Below are positions 1 to 5,960 of a DNA stretch of 5,960 nt, one piece after another (position 1 is the stretch's first letter; every line of letters begins with the position of its first letter). The stretch lies in the NCBI GenBank assembly GCA_028707655.1, contig JAQWAN010000134.1:1-5960 (forward strand). The letters run 5' to 3'. Source of the DNA: Bacteroidaceae bacterium (lineage in GTDB: Bacteria; Bacteroidota; Bacteroidia; Bacteroidales; Bacteroidaceae). Made by a program: the position numbers and the translations under genes. The notes under the pieces were generated by a model. The model searched no databases. It was not told the origin of the DNA and saw only the letters and a program-made list of their open reading frames with translations.

Positions 1-1
1 C

Positions 2-382
2 AAAACAGCCATTTACTACAATTGGGCCTCCAATAACTATAAAGATTATGGCTATGCAGATCTTATGGACCAAATGATTATTGGTGCCTATGCGTCGCCA
101 TCAAAGGTTAGGGGCACAACGGAATGGACAATGGAGGGTTTTTGCTCCTTAGCAATGGATAAAATTAAAGGCGATTGCCCATTAGTGGTTGGCGGTCCAG
201 ATGTTGGCAACTGGGATTACAATAATCTATTCACACAAGAGCAAGAAAATCAAGCTATTGTTCAATCGGTAAAAGCTTGTATGGATGCGTGTGATGGGTA
301 TTTCCTCTTTGACATGATTCACCTAAAATTAGCTAACCAGTGGCAATACGCAAAAGAAGGTATTCGAATAGCAGTAAACTAA
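2..382 (+). CDS. Glycosidase-like TIM-barrel protein (GHL10 / alpha-amylase-like), C-terminal part, cut by window edge
   Basis: The reading frame is open from the first bases, so the ATG at 65 is an internal Met and the true start lies outside the window. About 126 residues are visible. They align along their whole length with the end of the complete protein at 1811-3109: NWASNNYKDYGYADL here matches NWATPDYKNYGFAEL there (from residue 307), and CDGYFLFDMIHL matches SDGVMIFDIVHI. If the two are of similar size, roughly 300 N-terminal residues are missing, including any signal peptide and the region holding the likely catalytic Asp. The fragment covers the last strands and helices of the predicted barrel. 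By homology it is a secreted or periplasmic hydrolase-like protein of unknown substrate. The middle of the fragment differs clearly from its paralogue, so this is an old duplication and the two may prefer different ligands. The stop lies 6 bases before the next start, which implies one transcript. The partial-gene call is firm; the family name is inferred from the paralogue. Confidence 0.8.
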   Translation, partial: KTAIYYNWASNNYKDYGYADLMDQMIIGAYASPSKVRGTTEWTMEGFCSLAMDKIKGDCPLVVGGPDVGNWDYNNLFTQEQENQAIVQSVKACMDACDGYFLFDMIHLKLANQWQYAKEGIRIAVN

Positions 383-388
383 AGCATT

Positions 389-1804
389 ATGAAAAACATA
401 TTTCTTTTATTTCTTTTATTTCCATTTTGTCTAAATGCCCAAGAGATAACGGGTAGAGTAACATGTAATGGAGATGGATTAGAGAATGTAGTGGTAACCG
501 ATGGTATTAAATGCACCATCACCAATAAAAAAGGAAACTATTCTTTACAAACAGAATCACGTTCCACCTTTGTTTATCTATCTACACCCTCTGGATATCT
601 AGCCCCACGTAAAAATGGAAATCCTATCTTCTACCAACGTCTAAATATAGCCCAACAAAAAGAGTACAACTTTGTGCTATCTAAAAACCAGAAAGACGAT
701 ACTAAACATCTTTGCATGGTACATGCAGACCCTCAATTGTATGCAGAGAAAAATTTAGTACCCTATAATAAGATACTAGACGATTGCATTCAGTCTATTC
801 AAAAAAACCAAGATACAGATATTATTGGAATCGATTGTGGCGATTTAGTGGGCGATAAGCCCTCCTTATTTGAAGCATACATCCAATCAACTGCGCGATT
901 AGACATACCTTTCTACAAAGTAATAGGTAATCACGACATGACCTTAAATGGCCGTTCACATGAAACATCGTATGCAAAGTTTGAATCTCTGTTTGGACCA
1001 GCTTACTACTCGTTTAACCGTGGAAAAGCTCATTACATTGTGCTAAACGATGTCTTCTATCTAGCAAGACAATATTTCTATATGGGCTATCTAGAAGAAA
1101 AAGTGTTGGCTTGGTTAGAGCAAGACTTATCGCATGTAGCCAAAGGCAGTCTGGTTTTTGTGGCCATGCACATTCCATCTATGCTCCAAGAAAAACAAAA
1201 TAACTTTCAATATACTGCTAGAGATGTAGCAAGTCAGCTCTGTAATGCCACCTTTCTACACAAAATGTTAGCACCCTACAAAGCACATATCTTATCGGGC
1301 CATATGCATTACAATAAAAATGTAGTGCACGCTCCCAACCTATATGAGCACATTACTGCTGCAATATGTGGCACGTGGTGGCAGGGAAAAGTATGTCTAG
1401 ATGGCACCCCTCAAGGATATGGTGTATACGAAGTAGATGGAGATCACTTGACATGGTATTTCAAAAGTGCTGGTTATCCCAAAGAGTATCAAATGCGTGC
1501 CTATCCAGTAGGCAGTGCAAAAGAGTATCCAAAATCGGTACTTGTAAACGTATGGAATTGGGATAAAGCCTGGAAAGTAGAGCTCTTTGAAAATGGAGAG
1601 AAAACAGGAGATATGCAACGTGTTTCCACCTACGACCCCGCAGCAGAAGCCCTCTGCAGTGATAAAGAAAAACTAGATTTTAAATGGATTAGTGCGAGTA
1701 AAAATGAGCATATGTTCATCGCTACACCCCAACAGGCAAACGCTAATCTCGAGGTTCGGGTAACCGATCGTTTTGGAGAAACCTATCAAACAACAATAAA
1801 ATAA
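389..1804 (+). CDS. Secreted calcineurin-like metallophosphoesterase with N- and C-terminal accessory domains
   Basis: This 471-residue protein probably hydrolyses a phosphoester outside the cytoplasm; the substrate is unknown. A signal peptide (about residues 1-17, hydrophobic FLLFLLF core, NAQE cleavage region) is followed by a small beta-rich domain (about 19-97). That domain resembles the carboxypeptidase-regulatory/MetallophosN type, with GRVTCNGDGLENVVVTDG and a GNYSL turn. The catalytic core (about 105-310) shows the metal-binding motifs in order: D114-P-Q116, GDLVGD (151-156), GNHD (180-183), the His of AMHIP (261) and GHMH (304-307). The first motif has Gln where classical enzymes have DxH; as far as I know this is common in this Bacteroidota subfamily, so it need not mean loss of activity. 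The C-terminal region (about 320-471), with GTWWQGK, DGTPQGYGVYEVDG and a final beta-rich part, fits the MetallophosC domain. The length suits this three-domain family. The gene sits 6 bases after one barrel paralogue and 6 bases before the other. The start is chosen for the intact signal peptide; no clear ribosome binding site is visible. Confidence 0.92.
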   Translation: MKNIFLLFLLFPFCLNAQEITGRVTCNGDGLENVVVTDGIKCTITNKKGNYSLQTESRSTFVYLSTPSGYLAPRKNGNPIFYQRLNIAQQKEYNFVLSKNQKDDTKHLCMVHADPQLYAEKNLVPYNKILDDCIQSIQKNQDTDIIGIDCGDLVGDKPSLFEAYIQSTARLDIPFYKVIGNHDMTLNGRSHETSYAKFESLFGPAYYSFNRGKAHYIVLNDVFYLARQYFYMGYLEEKVLAWLEQDLSHVAKGSLVFVAMHIPSMLQEKQNNFQYTARDVASQLCNATFLHKMLAPYKAHILSGHMHYNKNVVHAPNLYEHITAAICGTWWQGKVCLDGTPQGYGVYEVDGDHLTWYFKSAGYPKEYQMRAYPVGSAKEYPKSVLVNVWNWDKAWKVELFENGEKTGDMQRVSTYDPAAEALCSDKEKLDFKWISASKNEHMFIATPQQANANLEVRVTDRFGETYQTTIK

Positions 1805-1810
1805 AGAAGG

Positions 1811-3109
1811 ATGAAAACAACAATGAAAACAATCTGTCTATTACTATTGCTATTCATTACAGGGATAAATAGCACCTTTGCAGACAACCAACCAAAAATT
1901 ATGTGGCTAGACTGTTCCGCCAATTTTGAACGCTTTAGTTATCCCGATTCCATTCAATTCTATGTGGAGAAATGCCATAAGATAGGCATTACCCATCTCG
2001 TTTTAGATATAAAAGACAATAGCGGCGAGGTGGTTTATCCAAGTAAATATGCTATTCAGAAAAAAAACTGGAAAAATTTTGAACGACCAGATTTTGATTT
2101 TATCAACACCTTTATTAAAGTAGCACATGCCAATGGTATGGTTATACTAGCTAATATGAATGTTTTCTCCGATGGTCACGGCTATTTTAACCGAGGTGCT
2201 ATTTATGATAAACATAAAAAATGGCAAAGTATCAACTATGTACCAGGTAAAGGATTAATACCCGTCAATGAGATTAAAGGAAGAGTCTCTAAATTCTTAA
2301 ATCCTGCTCTCAAATCGGTTCAAAAATATGAAATTAATTTGATTCAAGAGGTGGTTAAAAACTACGATATTGATGGTATAATGCTCGATAGAGGACGCTA
2401 CGATTGCATCGACTCCGATTTCTCGCAAGCATCCAAAAAACTCTTTGAGAAATACATCTCTAAGAAAGTGAAAAGATATCCAGAAGATATTTTTGAATGG
2501 GCACCAAATACTAAAGGAGGATTTAGTCGCGTACCCGGTCCACACTACCTAAAATGGTTAGAATGGAGAGCTTCTATTATTTATAACTTCATGAAAAAAG
2601 CCCGTCAATCCATAAAAAAAATCAAACCAGACTGCATGTTAGCTGTATATACAGGTGCTTGGTATCCTAGCTATTATGAAGTGGGTGTCAATTGGGCAAG
2701 CAACACATACGACCCTAGTAAAGATTTCAACTGGGCCACTCCCGACTACAAAAACTATGGCTTTGCAGAACTCGTAGACTTCTATACAAATGGTAATTAT
2801 TATTGGAATGTTACCCTAGAAGAATATCGTAAATCCAACGGTACCTACAAAAATGAAACCGATAGTGAAGTATCCGTTGGTGAGCATCTCTGTGTAGAGG
2901 GAGGTTGCAAATACTCTAGAAAACTATTAAATGGTCGTCCTTTTTATGGCGGATTATATGTAGAAGATTACAAAAAAGACCCTAAACAATTTCAAAAAGC
3001 GGTTCGCATGTGTTTAAAAGAATCGGATGGTGTTATGATTTTTGATATTGTACATATTATCAATAGAAATTGGTGGAGCTATTTAGAAGAAGCTTTAAAC
3101 AACAAATAA
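1811..3109 (+). CDS. Secreted glycosidase-like TIM-barrel protein (GHL10 / alpha-amylase-like)
   Basis: The 432-residue protein begins with a signal peptide (hydrophobic ICLLLLLFITGI; probable cleavage near TFA/DN, residue 25). The mature part reads like a (beta/alpha)8 glycosidase-type barrel: IMWLDCSANFERF at the first strand, HLVLDIKDNSGEVVYPS (62-78) at the second, a strand with MVILANMNVFSDGHG, then DGIMLDRGRYD (188-198). The last resembles the DGxxxDxxRYP signature of hypothetical glycosyl hydrolase family GHL10, and D193 is in the position expected of a nucleophile or key acid. The C-terminal strands (GRPFYGGLYVED, DGVMIFDIVHI) close the barrel. Activity and substrate cannot be read from the sequence; an inactive carbohydrate-binding barrel is possible. 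It is a paralogue of the partial gene at 2-382. The start is ambiguous: the first ATG directly abuts AGAAGG, while the second ATG (1823, Met5) has that purine run at a better distance. Both give a working signal peptide. The next gene starts one base after the stop. Confidence 0.8.
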   Translation: MKTTMKTICLLLLLFITGINSTFADNQPKIMWLDCSANFERFSYPDSIQFYVEKCHKIGITHLVLDIKDNSGEVVYPSKYAIQKKNWKNFERPDFDFINTFIKVAHANGMVILANMNVFSDGHGYFNRGAIYDKHKKWQSINYVPGKGLIPVNEIKGRVSKFLNPALKSVQKYEINLIQEVVKNYDIDGIMLDRGRYDCIDSDFSQASKKLFEKYISKKVKRYPEDIFEWAPNTKGGFSRVPGPHYLKWLEWRASIIYNFMKKARQSIKKIKPDCMLAVYTGAWYPSYYEVGVNWASNTYDPSKDFNWATPDYKNYGFAELVDFYTNGNYYWNVTLEEYRKSNGTYKNETDSEVSVGEHLCVEGGCKYSRKLLNGRPFYGGLYVEDYKKDPKQFQKAVRMCLKESDGVMIFDIVHIINRNWWSYLEEALNNK

Positions 3110-3110
3110 G

Positions 3111-4514
3111 ATGACTAATAATAGAGCTTATGCCTTAGATGCATTAAGAGGATACGCCATTCTTACCATGATTCTATGTAGTGCCATTGCTTTTGGTGTA
3201 CTACCTGGATGGATGTATCACGCACAAACGCCACCACCAAGCCATGCCTTTAATCCTAGCGTGTATGGTATAACGTGGGTAGATCTTGTATTTCCCTTCT
3301 TCCTATTTGCCATGGGCGCTGCCTTTCCCTTTTCTATTGGGAAAAAGATAGAGCGCGGAATGGGTAAAAGAGTCATCCTATGGGATAGCTTAAAGCGAGG
3401 GCTTAAGCTCACCTATTTTGCCATCTTTGTTCAACATATGTATCCCTGGGTTGTTTCAGCACCCCAGGATACCTATTCTTGGTGGATTGCTCTTCTCAGT
3501 TTTGTATTACTCTTTCTAGCCTTTACACGTATTCCATATCCACTAGCCCCATGGAAACATCGACTCATTTCGTTTAGTGCCTATGCTGCTAGTATTGCTT
3601 TAGCATTACTCCTACATTATGCCAATGGAAAAGTCTTTAGTCTAGCCTATAGCAATATTATCCTATTAGTGTTAGCAAACATGGCTGTAATAGGAAGCAT
3701 CTGCTACCTTTTCACCTATTCACATCCAAGGACAAGAATGGCCATCCTACCATTTATTCTAGCCCTACTAATTAGTGCAGAGAGCCCCGAATCTTGGGCT
3801 TACACCGTACTTCATTATTCGCCCTTTCCATGGCTCTACCAGTTTCATTTTTTGAAATACTTGGTTATGGTTCTTATAGGAAGTGTTGCTGGAGAATATC
3901 TGAAGACCTGGTTAACAGGAAAAGCAGCTCCATCGTTTGCCACCTCTGCTCGAAAACAGATAGGGATAACCCTCGTTCTTTGCTTATTACTCCTTATAGC
4001 CAACCTATATGGACTCTATATGCGCTATCTAGTAACCAATCTAATGGTTACTAGTGGACTGCTACTAGGTTTATTCTTCGTTGTAAAGGGAAAGAGCAGA
4101 ACCCCTGTTTTATGGAGAAAGCTATATCATTTAGGGAGTTATATTCTTCTACTAGGACTCTTTTTAGAATCCTTTCAAGGAGGCATACGGAAAGATGATA
4201 CCACCTTGAGTTATCTCTTTGTTACAACAGGATTAGCATGCTTTGCCTTGATTATTTTTTCTATTTTATGCGATGTCTATCGTTTAAAAATCCTCACTAA
4301 ACCCCTAACTAGGATTGGGCAAAATCCAATGTTAGCCTATGTGTCAGCAGAACTTGTTATTATGCCTATACTCCACCTGTTAGGGCTCAACACCTATCTA
4401 GATTTACTCAATAATGGGGCGACCACAGGATTTCTAAGAGGAGTGATTGTTACCTCACTCTGTTTAATCTTTACCCTATTCTTTTCTAAGCAGAAATTAT
4501 TTTGGAGAACTTAA
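3111..4514 (+). CDS. Polytopic membrane acetyltransferase-like protein (DUF5009 / heparan-alpha-glucosaminide N-acetyltransferase-like)
   Basis: The 467-residue protein is predicted to lie in the inner membrane. It opens with RAYALDALRG (5-14), the family hallmark, followed by a first membrane segment, then YHAQTPPPSHAF (36-47) and GITWVDLVFPFFLFAMG (53-69). In the human lysosomal relative HGSNAT, a His before the equivalent ADLVFPWF segment is catalytic; H45 (or H37) is the likely counterpart by my alignment. About eleven to thirteen hydrophobic segments follow, and GQNPMLAYV (403-411) is a conserved-looking C-terminal motif of the family. Known relatives take acetyl from cytoplasmic acetyl-CoA and place it on a sugar amine on the far side of the membrane. 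For bacterial DUF5009 members the acceptor is unknown, so this is inference. No cleavable signal peptide is expected. It starts one base after the upstream stop, so translational coupling with the barrel gene is likely. It is the only membrane-embedded product of the cluster and the only one with a cytoplasmic substrate source. Confidence 0.85.
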   Translation: MTNNRAYALDALRGYAILTMILCSAIAFGVLPGWMYHAQTPPPSHAFNPSVYGITWVDLVFPFFLFAMGAAFPFSIGKKIERGMGKRVILWDSLKRGLKLTYFAIFVQHMYPWVVSAPQDTYSWWIALLSFVLLFLAFTRIPYPLAPWKHRLISFSAYAASIALALLLHYANGKVFSLAYSNIILLVLANMAVIGSICYLFTYSHPRTRMAILPFILALLISAESPESWAYTVLHYSPFPWLYQFHFLKYLVMVLIGSVAGEYLKTWLTGKAAPSFATSARKQIGITLVLCLLLLIANLYGLYMRYLVTNLMVTSGLLLGLFFVVKGKSRTPVLWRKLYHLGSYILLLGLFLESFQGGIRKDDTTLSYLFVTTGLACFALIIFSILCDVYRLKILTKPLTRIGQNPMLAYVSAELVIMPILHLLGLNTYLDLLNNGATTGFLRGVIVTSLCLIFTLFFSKQKLFWRT

Positions 4515-4532
4515 CACAAAGATGTATCTTTA
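4501..4532 (+). promoter_or_regulatory. Possible Bacteroides-type promoter for the SGNH hydrolase gene
   Basis: The 51-base gap before the last gene is much larger than the 1-6 base gaps upstream. TTTG at 4501-4504 and TATCTTTA at 4525-4532 match the Bacteroides primary sigma consensus (TTTG at -33, TAnnTTTG at -7) with only the last base of the -7 box differing. The 20-base spacing is within the usual range. Transcription would begin near 4539-4541, leaving a leader of about 25 bases. The TTTG overlaps the end of the upstream coding sequence, and such short boxes occur by chance in AT-rich DNA, so this is a candidate only. Confidence 0.35.
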
Positions 4533-4565
4533 CTTAAAATACAGAACCAGTAATCTATTTAACCT

Positions 4566-5642
4566 ATGAAAAAGATTTATTATATCCTGTTCTTATGCCT
4601 GTTACAAATATCATTTGTAACTGCACAAATCACTTATCACAAAGTTGGTCATTTGCCCCTATTAGGTAAAGCAACACATGCCACTTCATCGCGCTACGTT
4701 CGCTTGCCCGATTCACTGGAAAATATTTCTAGAGCACCTCTTTGGGAGTTAGGAAAAAACAGTGCAGGTTTAAATATACGTTTCTCCTCTAACTCTACTA
4801 CAATAGCTGCCAAATGGAGTGTACTGCTACAACGTAACATGAATCATATGACACCCACAGGTATCAGAGGTTTAGATTTATACAGTCTAGAAGGAGATAA
4901 ATGGGTGTTCGTAGGAAGCGGAAGACCAGGAAGTACCAAAACAAATTGCATGACCATTGTTAATAATATGGAACCAAAGACAAGAGAGTATATGCTCTAT
5001 CTTTCCCTCTACGACGGTGTAACCGATTTAGAAATTGGAATTGATTCCACTGCTACGTTGAACCAACCAGCAGTTAATTTACCACGAAGAGAAAAACCAA
5101 TTGTCTTTTACGGTACTAGTATTTTACAAGGAGGATGTGCCTCCCGTCCAGGCATGGCCCATACAAATATCCTATCGCGTTGGTTAAACAGAGAAACAAT
5201 TAACTTAGGATTTAGTGGAAATGCACTACTCGATTTGGAAATAGCTCCAGTTATAGCGGGCGTAGATGCGGGTATGTTTGTGCTCGACTTTGTGCCAAAT
5301 GCAAGCGTTAAACATATGAATGATCGGATGATTGCATTCTATAAAATTATTCGTGCTAAACATCCAAAAACCCCTATCCTGTTTGTTGAAGACCCTCGCT
5401 ATCCAAAAGCGCGTCTTGATTTACATATGAAAAAAGAGGTGGCCGATAAAAATGCAACAGTAGGCAAGCTATATAAACAACTAAAAAAGGAGGGAGAAAA
5501 AAATATTTACTTCCTCTCTTCTAAGGAGATTATAGGACTAGACAATGAGGCCACCGTAGATGGCATTCATTTCACCGATTTGGGCTTTATGCGCTACGCC
5601 AAGGTACTCTATCCAACACTTAAAAAAAGGAGCTTAAAATAG
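4566..5642 (+). CDS. Secreted SGNH/GDSL-type hydrolase with N-terminal GxDLY domain (probable esterase)
   Basis: The 358-residue protein has a signal peptide (about 1-20, cleavage near VTA/Q) and two domains. The N-terminal beta-sandwich-like part (about 25-170) carries PLWELGKNSAGLNIRFSSNS and GIRGLDLYSLEG, the GxDLY signature. The C-terminal SGNH domain (about 175-355, Lipase_GDSL_3 type) shows the nucleophile in FYGTSILQGG (S185; GTS replaces the classical GDS, as is usual in this subfamily). The oxyanion-hole residues are probably G215 and N219 in LGFSGNA, with N245 in DFVPNAS, and the catalytic pair is D332/H335 in DGIHFTDLGF. All expected active-site positions are present, so it should be active. 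Relatives are often carbohydrate esterases that remove acetyl groups; that substrate is inferred, not shown. It lies 51 bases after the acetyltransferase-like gene on the same strand, may also have its own promoter, and is the last gene before a strong terminator. Confidence 0.9.
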   Translation: MKKIYYILFLCLLQISFVTAQITYHKVGHLPLLGKATHATSSRYVRLPDSLENISRAPLWELGKNSAGLNIRFSSNSTTIAAKWSVLLQRNMNHMTPTGIRGLDLYSLEGDKWVFVGSGRPGSTKTNCMTIVNNMEPKTREYMLYLSLYDGVTDLEIGIDSTATLNQPAVNLPRREKPIVFYGTSILQGGCASRPGMAHTNILSRWLNRETINLGFSGNALLDLEIAPVIAGVDAGMFVLDFVPNASVKHMNDRMIAFYKIIRAKHPKTPILFVEDPRYPKARLDLHMKKEVADKNATVGKLYKQLKKEGEKNIYFLSSKEIIGLDNEATVDGIHFTDLGFMRYAKVLYPTLKKRSLK

Positions 5643-5772
5643 ACCCTAGGCTTTAGCCACTTTTGTAAGAGTACCAACAACTTACTTTTTATCAAAAGAC
5701 TGATAGTCTAGCACTCTATTTTTTCTCTAAAATATTTAAGAGATGAATCTGTTCTCACTTGTTCAATAATAT

Positions 5773-5816
5773 AAGGACTTAGATACTTTTCTAGAGTATC
5801 TAAGTCTTTTTATTTT
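5773..5816 (+). terminator. Intrinsic terminator of the + strand operon
   Basis: An 11-bp perfect stem, GACTTAGATAC (5776-5786) with GTATCTAAGTC (5796-5806), encloses a 9-base loop that can pair a little further. It is followed on the + strand by TTTTTATTTT (5807-5816). It lies about 130 bases after the SGNH gene stop and has no gene in between. Read on the - strand the hairpin lacks a good U-run, so it mainly serves the + strand operon. Confidence 0.88.
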
Positions 5817-5846
5817 CAAAGAACAAAGGCCCTAAAAAAAGGACAT

Positions 5847-5882
5847 AAAAAAACCCCGAAGAAGTTAATCTTCGAGGTTCTT
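5847..5882 (-). terminator. Intrinsic terminator of the rRNA operon
   Basis: The stem is formed by 5852-5862 and 5869-5879, with a single C/A mismatch at 5856/5875 and a 6-base loop. On the - strand the hairpin is followed by seven U (A-run 5847-5853 on the + strand). It begins about ten bases after the 3' end of 5S rRNA, the expected position for an rRNA operon terminator. No tRNA gene lies between the 5S gene and this hairpin. Confidence 0.9.
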
Positions 5883-5888
5883 ATCAAA

Positions 5889-5960
5889 AATGGCGGCGAC
5901 CTACTCTCCCACAGTTACGCAGTACCATCGGCGCAATCAGGCTTAACTTCTCTGTTCGGA
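5889..5960 (-). rRNA. rrf: 5S ribosomal RNA, 3' part, cut by window edge
   Basis: On the - strand the sequence shows the conserved 5S pieces: TCCGAACAGAGAAGTTAAGC, then GCGCCGATGGTACTGC, then GTGGGAGAGTAGGTCGCCGC at the 3' end. About 70 of the roughly 110 bases are present; the 5' portion lies beyond the right edge. The 3' end is placed near 5889-5891 by comparison with remembered Bacteroides 5S ends and may be off by a few bases. The rest of an rRNA operon (23S, 16S) is expected further right. Confidence 0.96.

Noticed and set aside
65..382. Reading the first gene as a complete 105-residue protein starting at 65
   Set aside because: The frame stays open to the window edge, and the residues before Met (NWASNNYKDYGYADL) align with the paralogue, so the gene starts upstream of the window.
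400..422. Tandem 9-base repeat ATTTCTTTT (two copies plus a partial), considered as a phase-variation tract
   Set aside because: The unit is a multiple of three and simply encodes the Phe/Leu-rich signal peptide core; gain or loss of a unit would not shift the frame.
1397..1618. Open reading frame of 73 codons on the - strand
   Set aside because: It lies wholly inside the phosphoesterase gene, has no recognisable domain, and the + strand frame carries clear metal-binding motifs.
2297..2545. Open reading frame of 82 codons on the - strand
   Set aside because: It is antisense to the barrel protein gene across its DGIMLDRGRYD motif region and has no independent evidence of coding.
5697..5709. 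Small hairpin AGACT-GAT-AGTCT after the SGNH gene
   Set aside because: The stem is only 5 bp and the next T-run is about ten bases away; the much stronger hairpin at 5776-5806 explains termination.
5743..5769. Eight-codon reading frame starting ATGAATCTG in the intergenic region
   Set aside because: Too short to support, with no ribosome binding site or conserved feature, and it ends just before the operon terminator.

Overview
The window looks like chromosomal DNA of a low-GC member of the Bacteroidota, probably Bacteroidales. The evidence is the AT-rich coding sequence, the lack of strong Shine-Dalgarno sites, one site resembling the Bacteroides-type promoter (TTTG ... TAnnTTTG), and protein families that are typical of that phylum: a metallophosphatase with flanking N- and C-terminal domains, a DUF5009-like acetyltransferase, and a GxDLY/SGNH hydrolase. 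I cannot name the genus from this sequence.

Positions 2-5642 hold five genes, all on the + strand. The first is cut off by the window edge. The first four are packed with gaps of 6, 6 and 1 bases and are almost certainly one operon. In order they are: the C-terminal end of a glycosidase-like TIM-barrel protein; a secreted calcineurin-type metallophosphoesterase; a complete secreted paralogue of the first protein; and a polytopic membrane protein of the heparan-alpha-glucosaminide N-acetyltransferase-like family. After a 51-base gap that may hold an internal promoter comes a secreted SGNH-type hydrolase (esterase). A clear intrinsic terminator at 5773-5816 closes the unit.

The right end is the tail of a ribosomal RNA operon on the - strand. 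It contains the 3' part of 5S rRNA (5889-5960, running off the window) and its terminator (5847-5882). The protein operon and the rRNA operon therefore converge, each with its own terminator.

The protein set suggests processing of an extracytoplasmic glycan. Four products are exported or probably exported, and the fifth could pass acetyl groups across the inner membrane. One hypothesis is that the acetyltransferase adds acetyl groups, the SGNH protein removes them, and the barrel proteins and phosphoesterase act on the same glycan. No SusC/SusD pair, sulfatase or regulator is visible here, so the substrate is unknown.
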